From Candidatus Roizmanbacteria bacterium GW2011_GWA2_35_19 (GTDB taxonomy: Bacteria; Patescibacteriota; Microgenomatia; UBA1406; GWC2-37-13), in NCBI GenBank assembly GCA_000990565.1, contig LBQC01000001.1, forward strand, positions 56,401 to 101,728: 45,328 nt of DNA. Reading direction: 5' to 3'. Below, piece after piece: positions 38,219 to 45,328 of the stretch. The notes beneath the pieces were generated by a model. It ran no database searches, was not told the origin of the DNA, and saw nothing but the letters and a program-made list of their open reading frames with translations. Position 1 is the stretch's first letter, and every line of letters begins with the position of its first letter. The translations under genes were made by a program, and so were the position numbers.

Positions 38219-40429
38219 CTAGAGTTTGATCATTTGATAGGGCTCGTTTTCGTGTGAACAATCTACACAATAGTTGACAAACATATCTTTGATAATGGTT
38301 TTCTCTTTCATTTCAACATCAGGCCAATTTGCGGGAGCTAATTTATCGTCTTTGGTTATTGCAATTGTTTGCTTGGAAATGTGAGAATCTTTTGGTTCAG
38401 TTCCTTTAATAAAATATTCAAATCGTGGTGAGCAGCTTTCAGTCCCATCTTCCTTTTTTGCCATCAAGTCACCTGAATCCCAGCATACTTGTCTACCTAC
38501 AACGGTCTCGGGCCTCACCGGCCATAAATCGGGCTGATTTTTAAGGACGTATTTCATCACTTTATTCCAAATAGGCGCAGCTCCGGAGACGCCTGATGTA
38601 AGCCATGGATTCATCGGTGAATTATCATTATTCCCGACCCAGACTGCGGTCAAAAAGTTTGGAGTATATCCTATCGTCCAGTTGTCACGCTTGTCATCTG
38701 TTGTCCCTGTTTTGACAGATACCGCATGCCCTGCGACCGATAAATATGAACCTGTCCCAAATGCTTGTGACCGGGCATTGTCATCAAGTAGGATATGCGA
38801 TATTATAAATGCAGTTTCCGGAGAAACAGCATTTTTACCAGATATCGAAAGCGAACTTGGAGCAGTCATTGGCTTTTTAATATCTTTTATGTAGTTTGGA
38901 TCGGAAAATTTATATAAAACTTTTCCTAATTTATCTTCAATCTTTAAAATTTCGTTGAGTTTTTTTACTTTACCTCGATTAGCAAAGCTAGAAAATGCCT
39001 GGGCCATTTCCGTCATTTTAACTTCGCCACCTCCTAAGGTAAGCGCGAGACCATAGTTTTTTGGATCTTTAAATGACGTAATGCCAAAGGCAGAAGAGGA
39101 AGCTACAAATTCTTTAACGCCGTTGAGGGCAAGCATTTTAACTGCTGGAATATTGAAAGAATTACCAAGTGAAAATCTTAAAGCTTGAGGACCATGGAAC
39201 TTACCGTCATAATTAACAGGGCAGTAGCCTTTTGGCTGACCTCCAGCCGTGAAGCAGGTTGGGGAATCGATAAATACAGTTGCCGCGGTTACCAGCCTTC
39301 TATCAATCCCGATCGCGTAGTTAATGGGTTTGATTGATGATCCGGGTTGCCTTTCGGCCGTCACAACGTTAAAGGCCCCTGAACCGGTTGCAAAATAATC
39401 AACCGATCCTATCATTGCTAGTATTTCCCCTGTTGGAGGACGGGTGACTAGTACAGCTCCATTTGAAATATTCAAGTCCTCCACTTTTTCTAATTCTTCT
39501 TTCAAAGTTTTCTCGGCTGCCTCCTGAATGTCAAGATCAAGAGTCGTCGTTACCTTAAGTCCGCCCACTTCAACGGTCTCAACACCATATCTTTCTTCGA
39601 GTATTTTTTTTATATAAAAAACAAAATGAGGAGCTTTTATTATATTTTTTGGTGGTTTAATATCAAGTTTTTGAGATAAAGCCTTATCATAAGTTTTTTT
39701 ATCAATATATTTTTGCTCAAACATTTTTTTAAGTACTGTGTCTTTTCGGGAAAGCGAAAGTTTAGGATTAAGATATGGCGAATAAAGCGAAGGAGCTTGT
39801 GGTAGACCGGCGAGGAAAGCAGCCTCAGGAAGATTTAGCTCTTTAGCAGGTTTGTTGAAATATAGAAGACTCGCCTGTTCAATCCCATAGGCTGCTCCAC
39901 CGTAGGGAACCTGGTTTAAATACATTTCAAGAATTTCATCTTTTCCATATATTTTTTCCGTCATCATCGCTAAAATAATTTCCCTTATTTTTCGTCTTAT
40001 GGTTCTTTCCGAGGTTAAAAGCGAGGTCTTTATAAGTTGCTGGGTCAAGGTCGAGCCACCCTGAACACGACCGGTGAGAAGACTATCTTTAAATGCCCGT
40101 AACATTCCACTAAAAAATGAAATACCAGCATGTTTATAAAAATCTTTATCTTCAATCGCAATTGTAGCGTCGGAGACAAACTTAGGTATATTTTTTAACT
40201 TAATAGAAGTTCGATTTTGATCCTTGTATATATCGTAAAGGAGCTTGCCATTTCGGTCCAGGATTTGAGTTGACAAAGGAGTCGCTTGAAAATCTTTCAG
40301 TTTATAAGGATTTGGAAGTTGGTAAAAAATATAAAAAAATACTAAAAAAAAACCTGCTAAAAACCCAAGGATAAAGATTACTCTTCTTCTTTTATTTATA
40401 ACGCTTTTGATTTGCTGCAAATTTGTCAT
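38219..40429 (-). CDS. Class A penicillin-binding protein (PBP1A-like)
   Basis: A 736-residue bifunctional peptidoglycan synthase. One N-terminal membrane helix (VIFILGFLAGFFLVFFYIFY); glycosyltransferase domain with AIEDKDFYKHAG, GGSTLTQQLIKTSL and EILEMYLNQVPYGGAAYGIEQAS; transpeptidase domain with the SxxK motif in RQPGSSIKPINYA, the SxN motif SFN, and KTGTT. All catalytic residues are present. It polymerises and cross-links cell wall outside the membrane. It begins 5 bases after metG, in the same transcript. The C-terminal tail is hydrophilic, with paired cysteines (NYCVDCSHE). Confidence 0.95.
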   Translation of the reverse strand: MTNLQQIKSVINKRRRVIFILGFLAGFFLVFFYIFYQLPNPYKLKDFQATPLSTQILDRNGKLLYDIYKDQNRTSIKLKNIPKFVSDATIAIEDKDFYKHAGISFFSGMLRAFKDSLLTGRVQGGSTLTQQLIKTSLLTSERTIRRKIREIILAMMTEKIYGKDEILEMYLNQVPYGGAAYGIEQASLLYFNKPAKELNLPEAAFLAGLPQAPSLYSPYLNPKLSLSRKDTVLKKMFEQKYIDKKTYDKALSQKLDIKPPKNIIKAPHFVFYIKKILEERYGVETVEVGGLKVTTTLDLDIQEAAEKTLKEELEKVEDLNISNGAVLVTRPPTGEILAMIGSVDYFATGSGAFNVVTAERQPGSSIKPINYAIGIDRRLVTAATVFIDSPTCFTAGGQPKGYCPVNYDGKFHGPQALRFSLGNSFNIPAVKMLALNGVKEFVASSSAFGITSFKDPKNYGLALTLGGGEVKMTEMAQAFSSFANRGKVKKLNEILKIEDKLGKVLYKFSDPNYIKDIKKPMTAPSSLSISGKNAVSPETAFIISHILLDDNARSQAFGTGSYLSVAGHAVSVKTGTTDDKRDNWTIGYTPNFLTAVWVGNNDNSPMNPWLTSGVSGAAPIWNKVMKYVLKNQPDLWPVRPETVVGRQVCWDSGDLMAKKEDGTESCSPRFEYFIKGTEPKDSHISKQTIAITKDDKLAPANWPDVEMKEKTIIKDMFVNYCVDCSHENEPYQMIKL

Positions 40430-40434
40430 ATTAT

Positions 40435-41871
40435 CTAGATTTGGGATGACGAATGTGAAAGTCGAGGAAATAATGGAATAATTTTTTTTATTTTCCCTTT
40501 TGTAACTTTTAGAATTTTTTCGGATGTTTCTGGTATAAACGGTTGGAGTTCGTAGCCAATTTGGTGAATTTCCTTAATCGCACTTGTCAAAAATTCACTT
40601 CGATTAATCGAAGTTTTTTTCCAGGGGGCAAAGTCGTCGATGGCTTTATTTAAAGCTTTTATTTCTTTCCAAATCAATTCAAGAATTAAATTAAATTTGT
40701 AAGAATTAAATAATTCTTTTGTCCTATTGTCAATTGTCAATTGCCTATTGACGATTGTTTTTATTTCGTCTTTTTCGGCGAGGGTGGTAAGACGCGAAAC
40801 TAAGTTTCCAAGTTCATTGACAAGGTCGGAATTATAAACCTCATCCATCCTCCGGTACGAAAAATCTCCGTCTTCTGCAGGTGGGATTTCCTTCAATAAA
40901 TAATAGCGGACAGCATCAGTCCCATATTTTTCAACTAACTCAAAAGGATCAACGACGTTGCCGAGGCTTTTGCTCATTTTTTGACCGCTTGACGTAATAA
41001 AACCATGTATAAATATTTGAGTTGAATTAGGGAGCCCAGCTGACATAAGCATCGCTTGCCAGATTGCCGACTGTTGTCTTAAATTGTCTTTGCCAGCAAC
41101 TTGCATACCTGGCCAAAAAGTCGAGTAGTCGCCTTTTTCATTCGGCCAGCCCAAAGTTGAGATGTAAAAAACCAAGGCATCAAACCATACATACATCACA
41201 TGTTCTGGATCATTGGGAACGGGTACTCCCCAAGGCATTTTGCTTTTGAGTCTGGAAACACTGAAGTCTTCAAGGCCCGACTTAACGAAAGCTTTAATCT
41301 CTGTCAATCGATAATCGGGGACGACAAAATCCGGATTATCTTTATATAATTTCAAAAGCTTATCCTGGTACTTAGAAAATCTGAAGAAATAGTTTTCTTC
41401 CTCAATTATTTCAATTGTAAGATTCGGGTGGACTGGGCATTTGCTTTCATTTAACTCAGAATCTGTCTTTTCAAGCTCGCACCCTACGCAGTACTTTGTT
41501 TTATAATTTTTTTTGTAAATGTCTCCGTTTTTAAAGCAGCGACTCCATAATTCTTGTGCTGCCTTCATATGAGTAACATCAGTTGTTCTTATAAAATGAG
41601 TTGTGCTTAGGTTAAGTATTTTTTTTAAATCGTCAAATCGTGAAGAAAACTCTTTACAGTATTGAAGGGGGTCTTTCTTTGCTTCAAGCGCTTTACGATA
41701 GATTTTTAAACCGTGCTCATCTGTCCCAAAACCAAAAGCAACTTTGGCACCAATAAGACGATTAAAACGAGCTAATACGTCAGCCTGGACTATCTCTAGA
41801 GCAAAACCGATATGAGGGTCAGCGTTGACATAAGGAGCAGTGGTTGTAATGTAAAAATTCTTTTTTGACAT
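40435..41871 (-). CDS. metG: Methionyl-tRNA synthetase
   Basis: Class I MetRS: YVNADPHIGFALEIVQADVLARFNRL, zinc-knuckle region YCVGCELEKTDSELNESKCPVHP, WFDALVFYISTLGWP, and KMSKS in SGQKMSKSLGNVVDP. No C-terminal tRNA-binding (EMAP) domain follows. MSKKNFYITTTAPYVNADPHIG at 41871 is the normal start; an upstream ATG at 41907 adds 12 residues that do not fit. Two low-complexity additions lie in the anticodon-binding domain: TIVNRQLTIDNRT (repeated CAATTGTCAATTG words, bases 40723-40757) and KTSINRSEF, encoded over the 18-bp palindrome at 40597-40614. Both keep the frame. Confidence 0.95.
   Translation of the reverse strand: MSKKNFYITTTAPYVNADPHIGFALEIVQADVLARFNRLIGAKVAFGFGTDEHGLKIYRKALEAKKDPLQYCKEFSSRFDDLKKILNLSTTHFIRTTDVTHMKAAQELWSRCFKNGDIYKKNYKTKYCVGCELEKTDSELNESKCPVHPNLTIEIIEEENYFFRFSKYQDKLLKLYKDNPDFVVPDYRLTEIKAFVKSGLEDFSVSRLKSKMPWGVPVPNDPEHVMYVWFDALVFYISTLGWPNEKGDYSTFWPGMQVAGKDNLRQQSAIWQAMLMSAGLPNSTQIFIHGFITSSGQKMSKSLGNVVDPFELVEKYGTDAVRYYLLKEIPPAEDGDFSYRRMDEVYNSDLVNELGNLVSRLTTLAEKDEIKTIVNRQLTIDNRTKELFNSYKFNLILELIWKEIKALNKAIDDFAPWKKTSINRSEFLTSAIKEIHQIGYELQPFIPETSEKILKVTKGKIKKIIPLFPRLSHSSSQI
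40597..40614. repeat. Palindrome ACTTCGATTAATCGAAGT, copy 3 (in metG)
   Basis: Perfect 18-bp palindrome identical to those at 25142 and 27524. It is translated in a different reading frame from the copy in the thrC-like gene. Confidence 0.9.
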
Positions 41872-41913
41872 AAGGTAAATTATAACATTCCCGTAGTGTA
41901 AGTCCAAGTGAGG

Positions 41914-42195
41914 CTATTTATTTAATAATGAATAGACACCGATTATAAATCCGATGGCTAATAAACTACTTGAGACATCAAGAAGAGACAGAGCCGCTAA
42001 ACTTATGAAAATGAAAAAAAACAGAAAAGTTGCCACGGCAAATTTATGGTTAGTAAGTGATTTTACGATAAGACTTAAAAAAAGACTAAATAAAAAAGTT
42101 ACTATCAAAATGATAGCTAGATTACTTGGTGGGACTAATACAATAAGTAGTAAAATAGCTATAAAAAGTAAGATAATAGGGGTTGCATCTCTCAT
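41914..42195 (-). CDS. Small multi-span membrane protein
   Basis: A 93-residue, very hydrophobic protein with about four short helices (IILLFIAILLLIVLVP, LAIILIVTFLFSLFLSLIV, FAVATFLFFFIFISLAALSLL, LLAIGFIIGVYSLL). No family is recognised. It is divergent from rpsO and upstream of metG by 42 bases. The ATG at 42195 (MRDATPI) is preferred to 42204. Confidence 0.6.
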   Translation of the reverse strand: MRDATPIILLFIAILLLIVLVPPSNLAIILIVTFLFSLFLSLIVKSLTNHKFAVATFLFFFIFISLAALSLLDVSSSLLAIGFIIGVYSLLNK

Positions 42196-42211
42196 TGTTA
42201 TCAATTATAAT
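42183..42211 (+). promoter_or_regulatory. rpsO promoter
   Basis: TTGCAT (42183-42188), 17-base spacer, perfect TATAAT (42206-42211), then 8 bases to the rpsO ATG. The transcript is predicted to be almost leaderless. Confidence 0.65.
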
Positions 42212-42219
42212 GTTTTACC

Positions 42220-42591
42220 ATGAAGAAAACAGAGACCAAAAAAAAGACCGTAAAGAAGACAAGTGTCAAAACGGTAACCAAGACTCCTGCAGTAAAAAAA
42301 CCAGTAAAATCCGCTCCTATTGATACCACACTATTGGAAGATAAAGATAAAATTATTGAAAAATTTGCACAAAGAAAGGGAGATACCGGATCACCTGAAG
42401 TCCAAATTGCCCTTCTTTCCCACAAAATAATTAAGTTGAGCGGACACTTAGGTATTAATAAAAAAGATAATCATTCACGCCGAGGACTTTTGAAAGTAAT
42501 TGCCAAAAGGAGAAGAATTTTAAATTATCTTCAAAAATTAGACGAAAAAAGATATAAAACATTAATTAAAGAATTAGGTCTGAAGCGATAA
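42220..42591 (+). CDS. rpsO: Ribosomal protein S15 with a Lys-rich N-terminal extension
   Basis: The S15 core (about residues 37-123) is complete: KFAQRKGDTGSPEVQIALLSHKIIKLSGHLGINKKDNHSRRGLLKVIAKRRRILNYLQKLDEKRY. It binds 16S rRNA in the central domain. Before it are about 35 residues of Lys/Thr/Val/Pro repeats (KKTETKKKTVKKTSVKTVTK), absent in E. coli S15 (89 residues). The promoter just upstream supports this start. rpsO-pnp order is conserved widely in bacteria. Confidence 0.96.
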   Translation: MKKTETKKKTVKKTSVKTVTKTPAVKKPVKSAPIDTTLLEDKDKIIEKFAQRKGDTGSPEVQIALLSHKIIKLSGHLGINKKDNHSRRGLLKVIAKRRRILNYLQKLDEKRYKTLIKELGLKR

Positions 42592-42729
42592 ATTAAAAAT
42601 TCGTGGGTAGTTACGTTGATAATAGAAGATAGGCTTTGAGTATAGAAGATAGATAGTAGAGATCTATTTTCTGACTTCTAGCTTCAAGATCTTATCCTCT
42701 ATTTTCCACGACTACCTAAAAAAATATTT
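42592..42729. repeat. Intergenic imperfect inverted repeat between rpsO and pnp
   Basis: CGTGGGTAG ... GATAATAGAAGATAGG on the left is mirrored by CTTATCCTCTATTTTCCACGACTACC on the right, with AGTAGAGATCTATTTTCTGACTTCTAGCTTC in the centre. The transcript would fold into one long imperfect hairpin. In other bacteria the rpsO-pnp leader is an RNase III processing site for pnp autoregulation; the same role here is inference. Confidence 0.6.
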
Positions 42730-44817
42730 ATGAAAGTTACAGAAAAAACTACCGAGATTGATGGTCAGAAGTTAACTTTGCAATTTGGAAGACTAGCAAC
42801 TGCGGTTGATACCTCAGTATATGCAACGCTCGGCGATACGGCCGTCTTAGTGACGGTTGCGCTTGGCCCAGTTAATCCAAACCTAGATTATTTTCCACTC
42901 TCAGTTGAGTATGCTGAAAAATTATATGCCGGTGGTTTGATTAAAGGATCACGATGGATTAAACGTGAAGGAAGACCATCTGACGAAGCCGTGTTGACAG
43001 GCAGATTGATTGATAGATCTATTCGTCCTCTTTTCCCAAAAAGCTATAAAAAACAAGTGCAAGTTGTCATCACACTCCTTTCAATAGACGGAGTCAATGC
43101 ACCAGAGATTTTATCGGCAATTGCAGTATCTGCGGCTCTATCAGTATCTTCTGTTCCATGGTCAGGGCCGATTGCAACATCTCGTATCGGTTATGTGACG
43201 TCTTCTGAAAAAAAAGAATCGGAGTTTATTCTAAATCCGACTGAAACTGAAAAGGAATTTTCAGATCTTGATTTAGTCGTCTCTTCGACTAAAGAAAAAG
43301 TATTAATGATTGAAACCGAGGCAAATATAGTCCCCGATGAAGTTATCCAAGAGGGAATAGAAATGGCCAAAACAGAAAATAGAAAGATTATCGACTTTAT
43401 TGAGGCTTTAGCCAAAGAGATTGGTAAGAAAAAAGACGAAACACCTGAAGATGCTGATTATTCAGAAATATTAAAACTTGTAAAATCAAAATACGCAAAG
43501 CAAGTCGAAGATTCTGTCAAGCAAGCGGCTGAAACGGCCGGATCTGAAGACAAGATGCTTCAGGAAATTGTTAATTCAATTTATGAAGACCTTGAGAAGA
43601 AATATGACATAAAGCAGATAATGGCAGCAATCACCAAGAATAATTACGAAAATATAAAAAATAATATTTTAGACAAAAAAATTAGACCTGATGGCAGGAA
43701 ATATGATGAGGTAAGAAGCCTACTTTCCGAAGTTTCAGTACTTCCAAGAACCCATGGATCTGCCCTATTTCAAAGAGGACAAACTCAGGTTCTTTCAATT
43801 GCTACTCTTGGATCAACAACTTTAGAACAACTCATTGAGGGACCAGAAGGGAAAGAGGCAAAAAGATATATTCACCACTACTCAGATGGGCCATATTCAT
43901 ATGGACAAGTCGGCAGATTTTTTGGACCTTCAAGACGGGCGATCGGTCACGGGGCTCTGGCTGAAAAAGCAATTGAGCCGGTTCTCCCAAAGACTGACGA
44001 TTTTCCATATGCAATAAGAGTCGTATCTGAAATTTTATCTGAAAATGGATCGTCTTCAATGGGAAGCGTCTGTGGATCCTCACTTGCTCTGATGGATGCA
44101 GGCGTTCCGCTTAAACAGGCCGTCGCCGGAATTGCGATGGGAATTATGACCAAGTCAGATGATGAATATGTGATACTTACTGACATTGTTGGTCTTGAAG
44201 ATTTTTCAGGAGAGATGGATTTTAAAATTGCCGGGACTGACAATGGGATAACAGCGATTCAACTTGATGTAAAAAATAAAGGACTGACTAAAAAAATGAT
44301 CGGTGATGTTTTTGCGCAAGCGAAAGTGGCCAGGCTTAAGATTCTCGCCAAGATGAATTCAGTAATTGATAAACCACGAAAAGAAGTTTCAAAATATGCT
44401 CCAAAAGTAGTTGTTCTTACCCCTCCACCAGATAAAATTGGTGAAATAATAGGCCCGGGTGGCAAGAATATAAGAGCTCTAATTGCGCGGACTCAGACTG
44501 AAATCAATGTTGATGACGATGGTAAAGTGACCATCTCAGGGCTTGATCGAGCAAAAGTTGACGAAGCAGCCGCTCACATTGGAAACATAACTCGAGAGAT
44601 TCAAGTCGGTGAGGAATTTGAAGGTGAAGTCAAAAGAATTCTAGCTTTCGGGGCATTTGTTGAAATGGTCCCGGGTAAAGAAGGACTTGTCCATGTGTCT
44701 AAGATGGGTAAAGGATTTGTGAAACATCCAGAAGATGTTGTAAAAATAGGGCAAAAAGTAAAAGTCAAAGTCTATCAGGTCGACAACATGGGAAGAATCA
44801 ACCTTCAGATGATCTGA
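42730..44817 (+). CDS. pnp: Polyribonucleotide nucleotidyltransferase (PNPase)
   Basis: A complete 695-residue PNPase: first RNase PH domain (GGLIKGSRWIKREGRPSDEAVLTGRLIDRSIRPLFP), helical domain, second RNase PH domain (RPDGRKYDEVRSLLSEVSVLPRTHGSALFQRGQTQVLS, FFGPSRRAIGHGALAEKAI, SENGSSSMGSVCGSSLALMDAGVP), KH domain (IIGPGGKNIRALIARTQTEINVDDDG) and S1 domain (GEVKRILAFGAFVEMVPGKEGLVHVSKM). It degrades RNA from the 3' end using phosphate. The stop is TGA, confirming the standard code. Confidence 0.98.
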   Translation: MKVTEKTTEIDGQKLTLQFGRLATAVDTSVYATLGDTAVLVTVALGPVNPNLDYFPLSVEYAEKLYAGGLIKGSRWIKREGRPSDEAVLTGRLIDRSIRPLFPKSYKKQVQVVITLLSIDGVNAPEILSAIAVSAALSVSSVPWSGPIATSRIGYVTSSEKKESEFILNPTETEKEFSDLDLVVSSTKEKVLMIETEANIVPDEVIQEGIEMAKTENRKIIDFIEALAKEIGKKKDETPEDADYSEILKLVKSKYAKQVEDSVKQAAETAGSEDKMLQEIVNSIYEDLEKKYDIKQIMAAITKNNYENIKNNILDKKIRPDGRKYDEVRSLLSEVSVLPRTHGSALFQRGQTQVLSIATLGSTTLEQLIEGPEGKEAKRYIHHYSDGPYSYGQVGRFFGPSRRAIGHGALAEKAIEPVLPKTDDFPYAIRVVSEILSENGSSSMGSVCGSSLALMDAGVPLKQAVAGIAMGIMTKSDDEYVILTDIVGLEDFSGEMDFKIAGTDNGITAIQLDVKNKGLTKKMIGDVFAQAKVARLKILAKMNSVIDKPRKEVSKYAPKVVVLTPPPDKIGEIIGPGGKNIRALIARTQTEINVDDDGKVTISGLDRAKVDEAAAHIGNITREIQVGEEFEGEVKRILAFGAFVEMVPGKEGLVHVSKMGKGFVKHPEDVVKIGQKVKVKVYQVDNMGRINLQMI

Positions 44818-44825
44818 TTTGCAGT

Positions 44826-45188
44826 TTATTTTATATTTTTTCTTATATCATCGACGATATATCTTATGTCTCCTTCAAAGTACCAGTAGGTAATACTTAG
44901 CTTGTCAGATGGATTTGAATGAATGTGCCACGTTCCTTCGGGAACAATCCGCAGCTTATCTTTCTCGTTCAGCTTATGAGTACTTCCTTCAGGTTTATCA
45001 AATACTATCATCACGCAGCTATTTTTAACCTGAGTTAAATTTTCAAATCCTCTTGGACGATTATGTATAAGCAATGAAGAAAATGGTTTAAGCTCGAGGT
45101 ATCCTTGACTAAAGGTTTTGTTTGATTTGCCTAGATAAAATTTCCCTTGAGGAATCTCAACTACTTCGCATGTGTCAATATTTTGCAT
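44826..45188 (-). CDS. Cupin-like protein
   Basis: A 120-residue single-domain beta-barrel protein: FSQGYLELKPFSSLLIHNRPRGFENLTQVKNSCVMIVFDKP and KLRIVPEGTWHIHSNPSDKLSITYWYFEGD. The EGTWHIHSNPSD turn is typical of cupins, though the first metal-binding motif is weak. The substrate is unknown. It is convergent with pnp, 8 bases apart. Confidence 0.65.
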   Translation of the reverse strand: MQNIDTCEVVEIPQGKFYLGKSNKTFSQGYLELKPFSSLLIHNRPRGFENLTQVKNSCVMIVFDKPEGSTHKLNEKDKLRIVPEGTWHIHSNPSDKLSITYWYFEGDIRYIVDDIRKNIK

Positions 45189-45238
45189 ATTTATGTCATT
45201 TTATCACACCCTACGGGTGAAATGAGGCTAACCTACAT

Positions 45239-45328
45239 TCAATAATTAAGCGCAACATTAACTTGTAATGGTAATTTAGAGTATTCTAATTCTAACATCT
45301 CCTGGGGAGTAGCGTACTGTAACGTCTT
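45239..45328 (-). CDS. C-terminal end of a possible integrase-core transposase (cut by window edge)
   Basis: The minus-strand frame open from the window edge reads KTLQYATPQEMLELEYSKL and ends in ALNY then TGA. The L.Y.TP.E.L pattern resembles the last residues of rve-type (IS3/IS481) transposases (HQSLGYLTPEEFL). Only 29 residues are visible, so this is tentative. A CACCCTACGGGTG palindrome lies just downstream (45204-45220). Confidence 0.4.
   Translation of the reverse strand, partial: KTLQYATPQEMLELEYSKLPLQVNVALNY

Noticed and set aside
1-45328. Alternative genetic code (TGA as Gly, code 25)
   Set aside because: TGA ends pnp, trpL, trpR, HAL and others at the expected C-termini, and conserved Gly positions use GGN codons.
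1-45328. CRISPR arrays or cas genes
   Set aside because: Repeats here are palindromic, dispersed and without regular spacers; no Cas-like protein is seen.

Overview
The window looks like a piece of a Patescibacteria (CPR) chromosome, probably Microgenomates. It is AT-rich, uses the standard bacterial code (TGA is a real stop, for example in pnp), has very short gene spacing, and shows typical CPR gene blocks: tsaCE-tsaD, a compact SUF operon, korAB, lon, rpsO-pnp, DUF5678-retropepsin, and stand-alone trpB. Lineage is inferred from gene content only; no 16S gene is present. All family calls are made by reading residues, without a database search.

Layout. 1-2.2 kb: tRNA t6A genes (tsaC-tsaE fusion, tsaD). 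2.2-7.9 kb: an HD protein, then an Rrf2 regulator with sufC-sufB-sufD-sufS, a wrecked sufU and a three-cysteine ferredoxin. 8-10.6 kb: 2-oxoacid:ferredoxin oxidoreductase. 10.7-13 kb: lon behind a CIRCE-like operator. 13-20 kb (minus): a surface-glycan operon of six genes. 20-20.3 kb: a tRNA-Met lying between the two halves of another tRNA. 21.8-27.6 kb (minus): a tightly coupled operon of a histidine-ammonia-lyase homologue, a threonine-synthase-like enzyme and two paralogous fold-type-I PLP enzymes, behind what looks like a leader-peptide attenuator. 27.6-32 kb: small CPR genes, rarA, DUF711-cyclase-HAD. 32-37.1 kb (minus): a tryptophan block (trpR, leader peptide, attenuator, trpB2, racemase remnant, YbaK-TrpRS fusion, PEP-utilising remnant). 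37.2-42.2 kb: three overlapping tiny genes, a CoA-binding protein, a class A PBP, metG. 42.2-45.3 kb: rpsO, pnp, a cupin and an edge fragment.

The strongest new signal is at 36.74-37.12 kb. A TrpR-type repressor gene has a canonical promoter overlapped by an ACTAGT operator-like palindrome. Its stop codon overlaps the start of a 16-residue peptide, MKDKINSNNWWTDSLW. That peptide ends in a sequence able to pair with, and so break, a 9-bp rho-independent terminator placed before trpB. This is a complete repressor-plus-attenuator tryptophan circuit. A second, less certain attenuator (peptide containing FSFSFHH, then alternative hairpins) precedes the ammonia-lyase operon.

Two window-wide phenomena also stand out. 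Palindromic GTCATTCC-type repeats are inserted in frame inside tsaD, sufS and femX. At least six genes, and one tRNA, appear to lack an internal block or have a frameshift compared with their families. The latter is either real reductive decay or an assembly artefact and needs read mapping. Several promoters place the -10 box only about 7 bases before the start codon, so leaderless mRNAs look common here.
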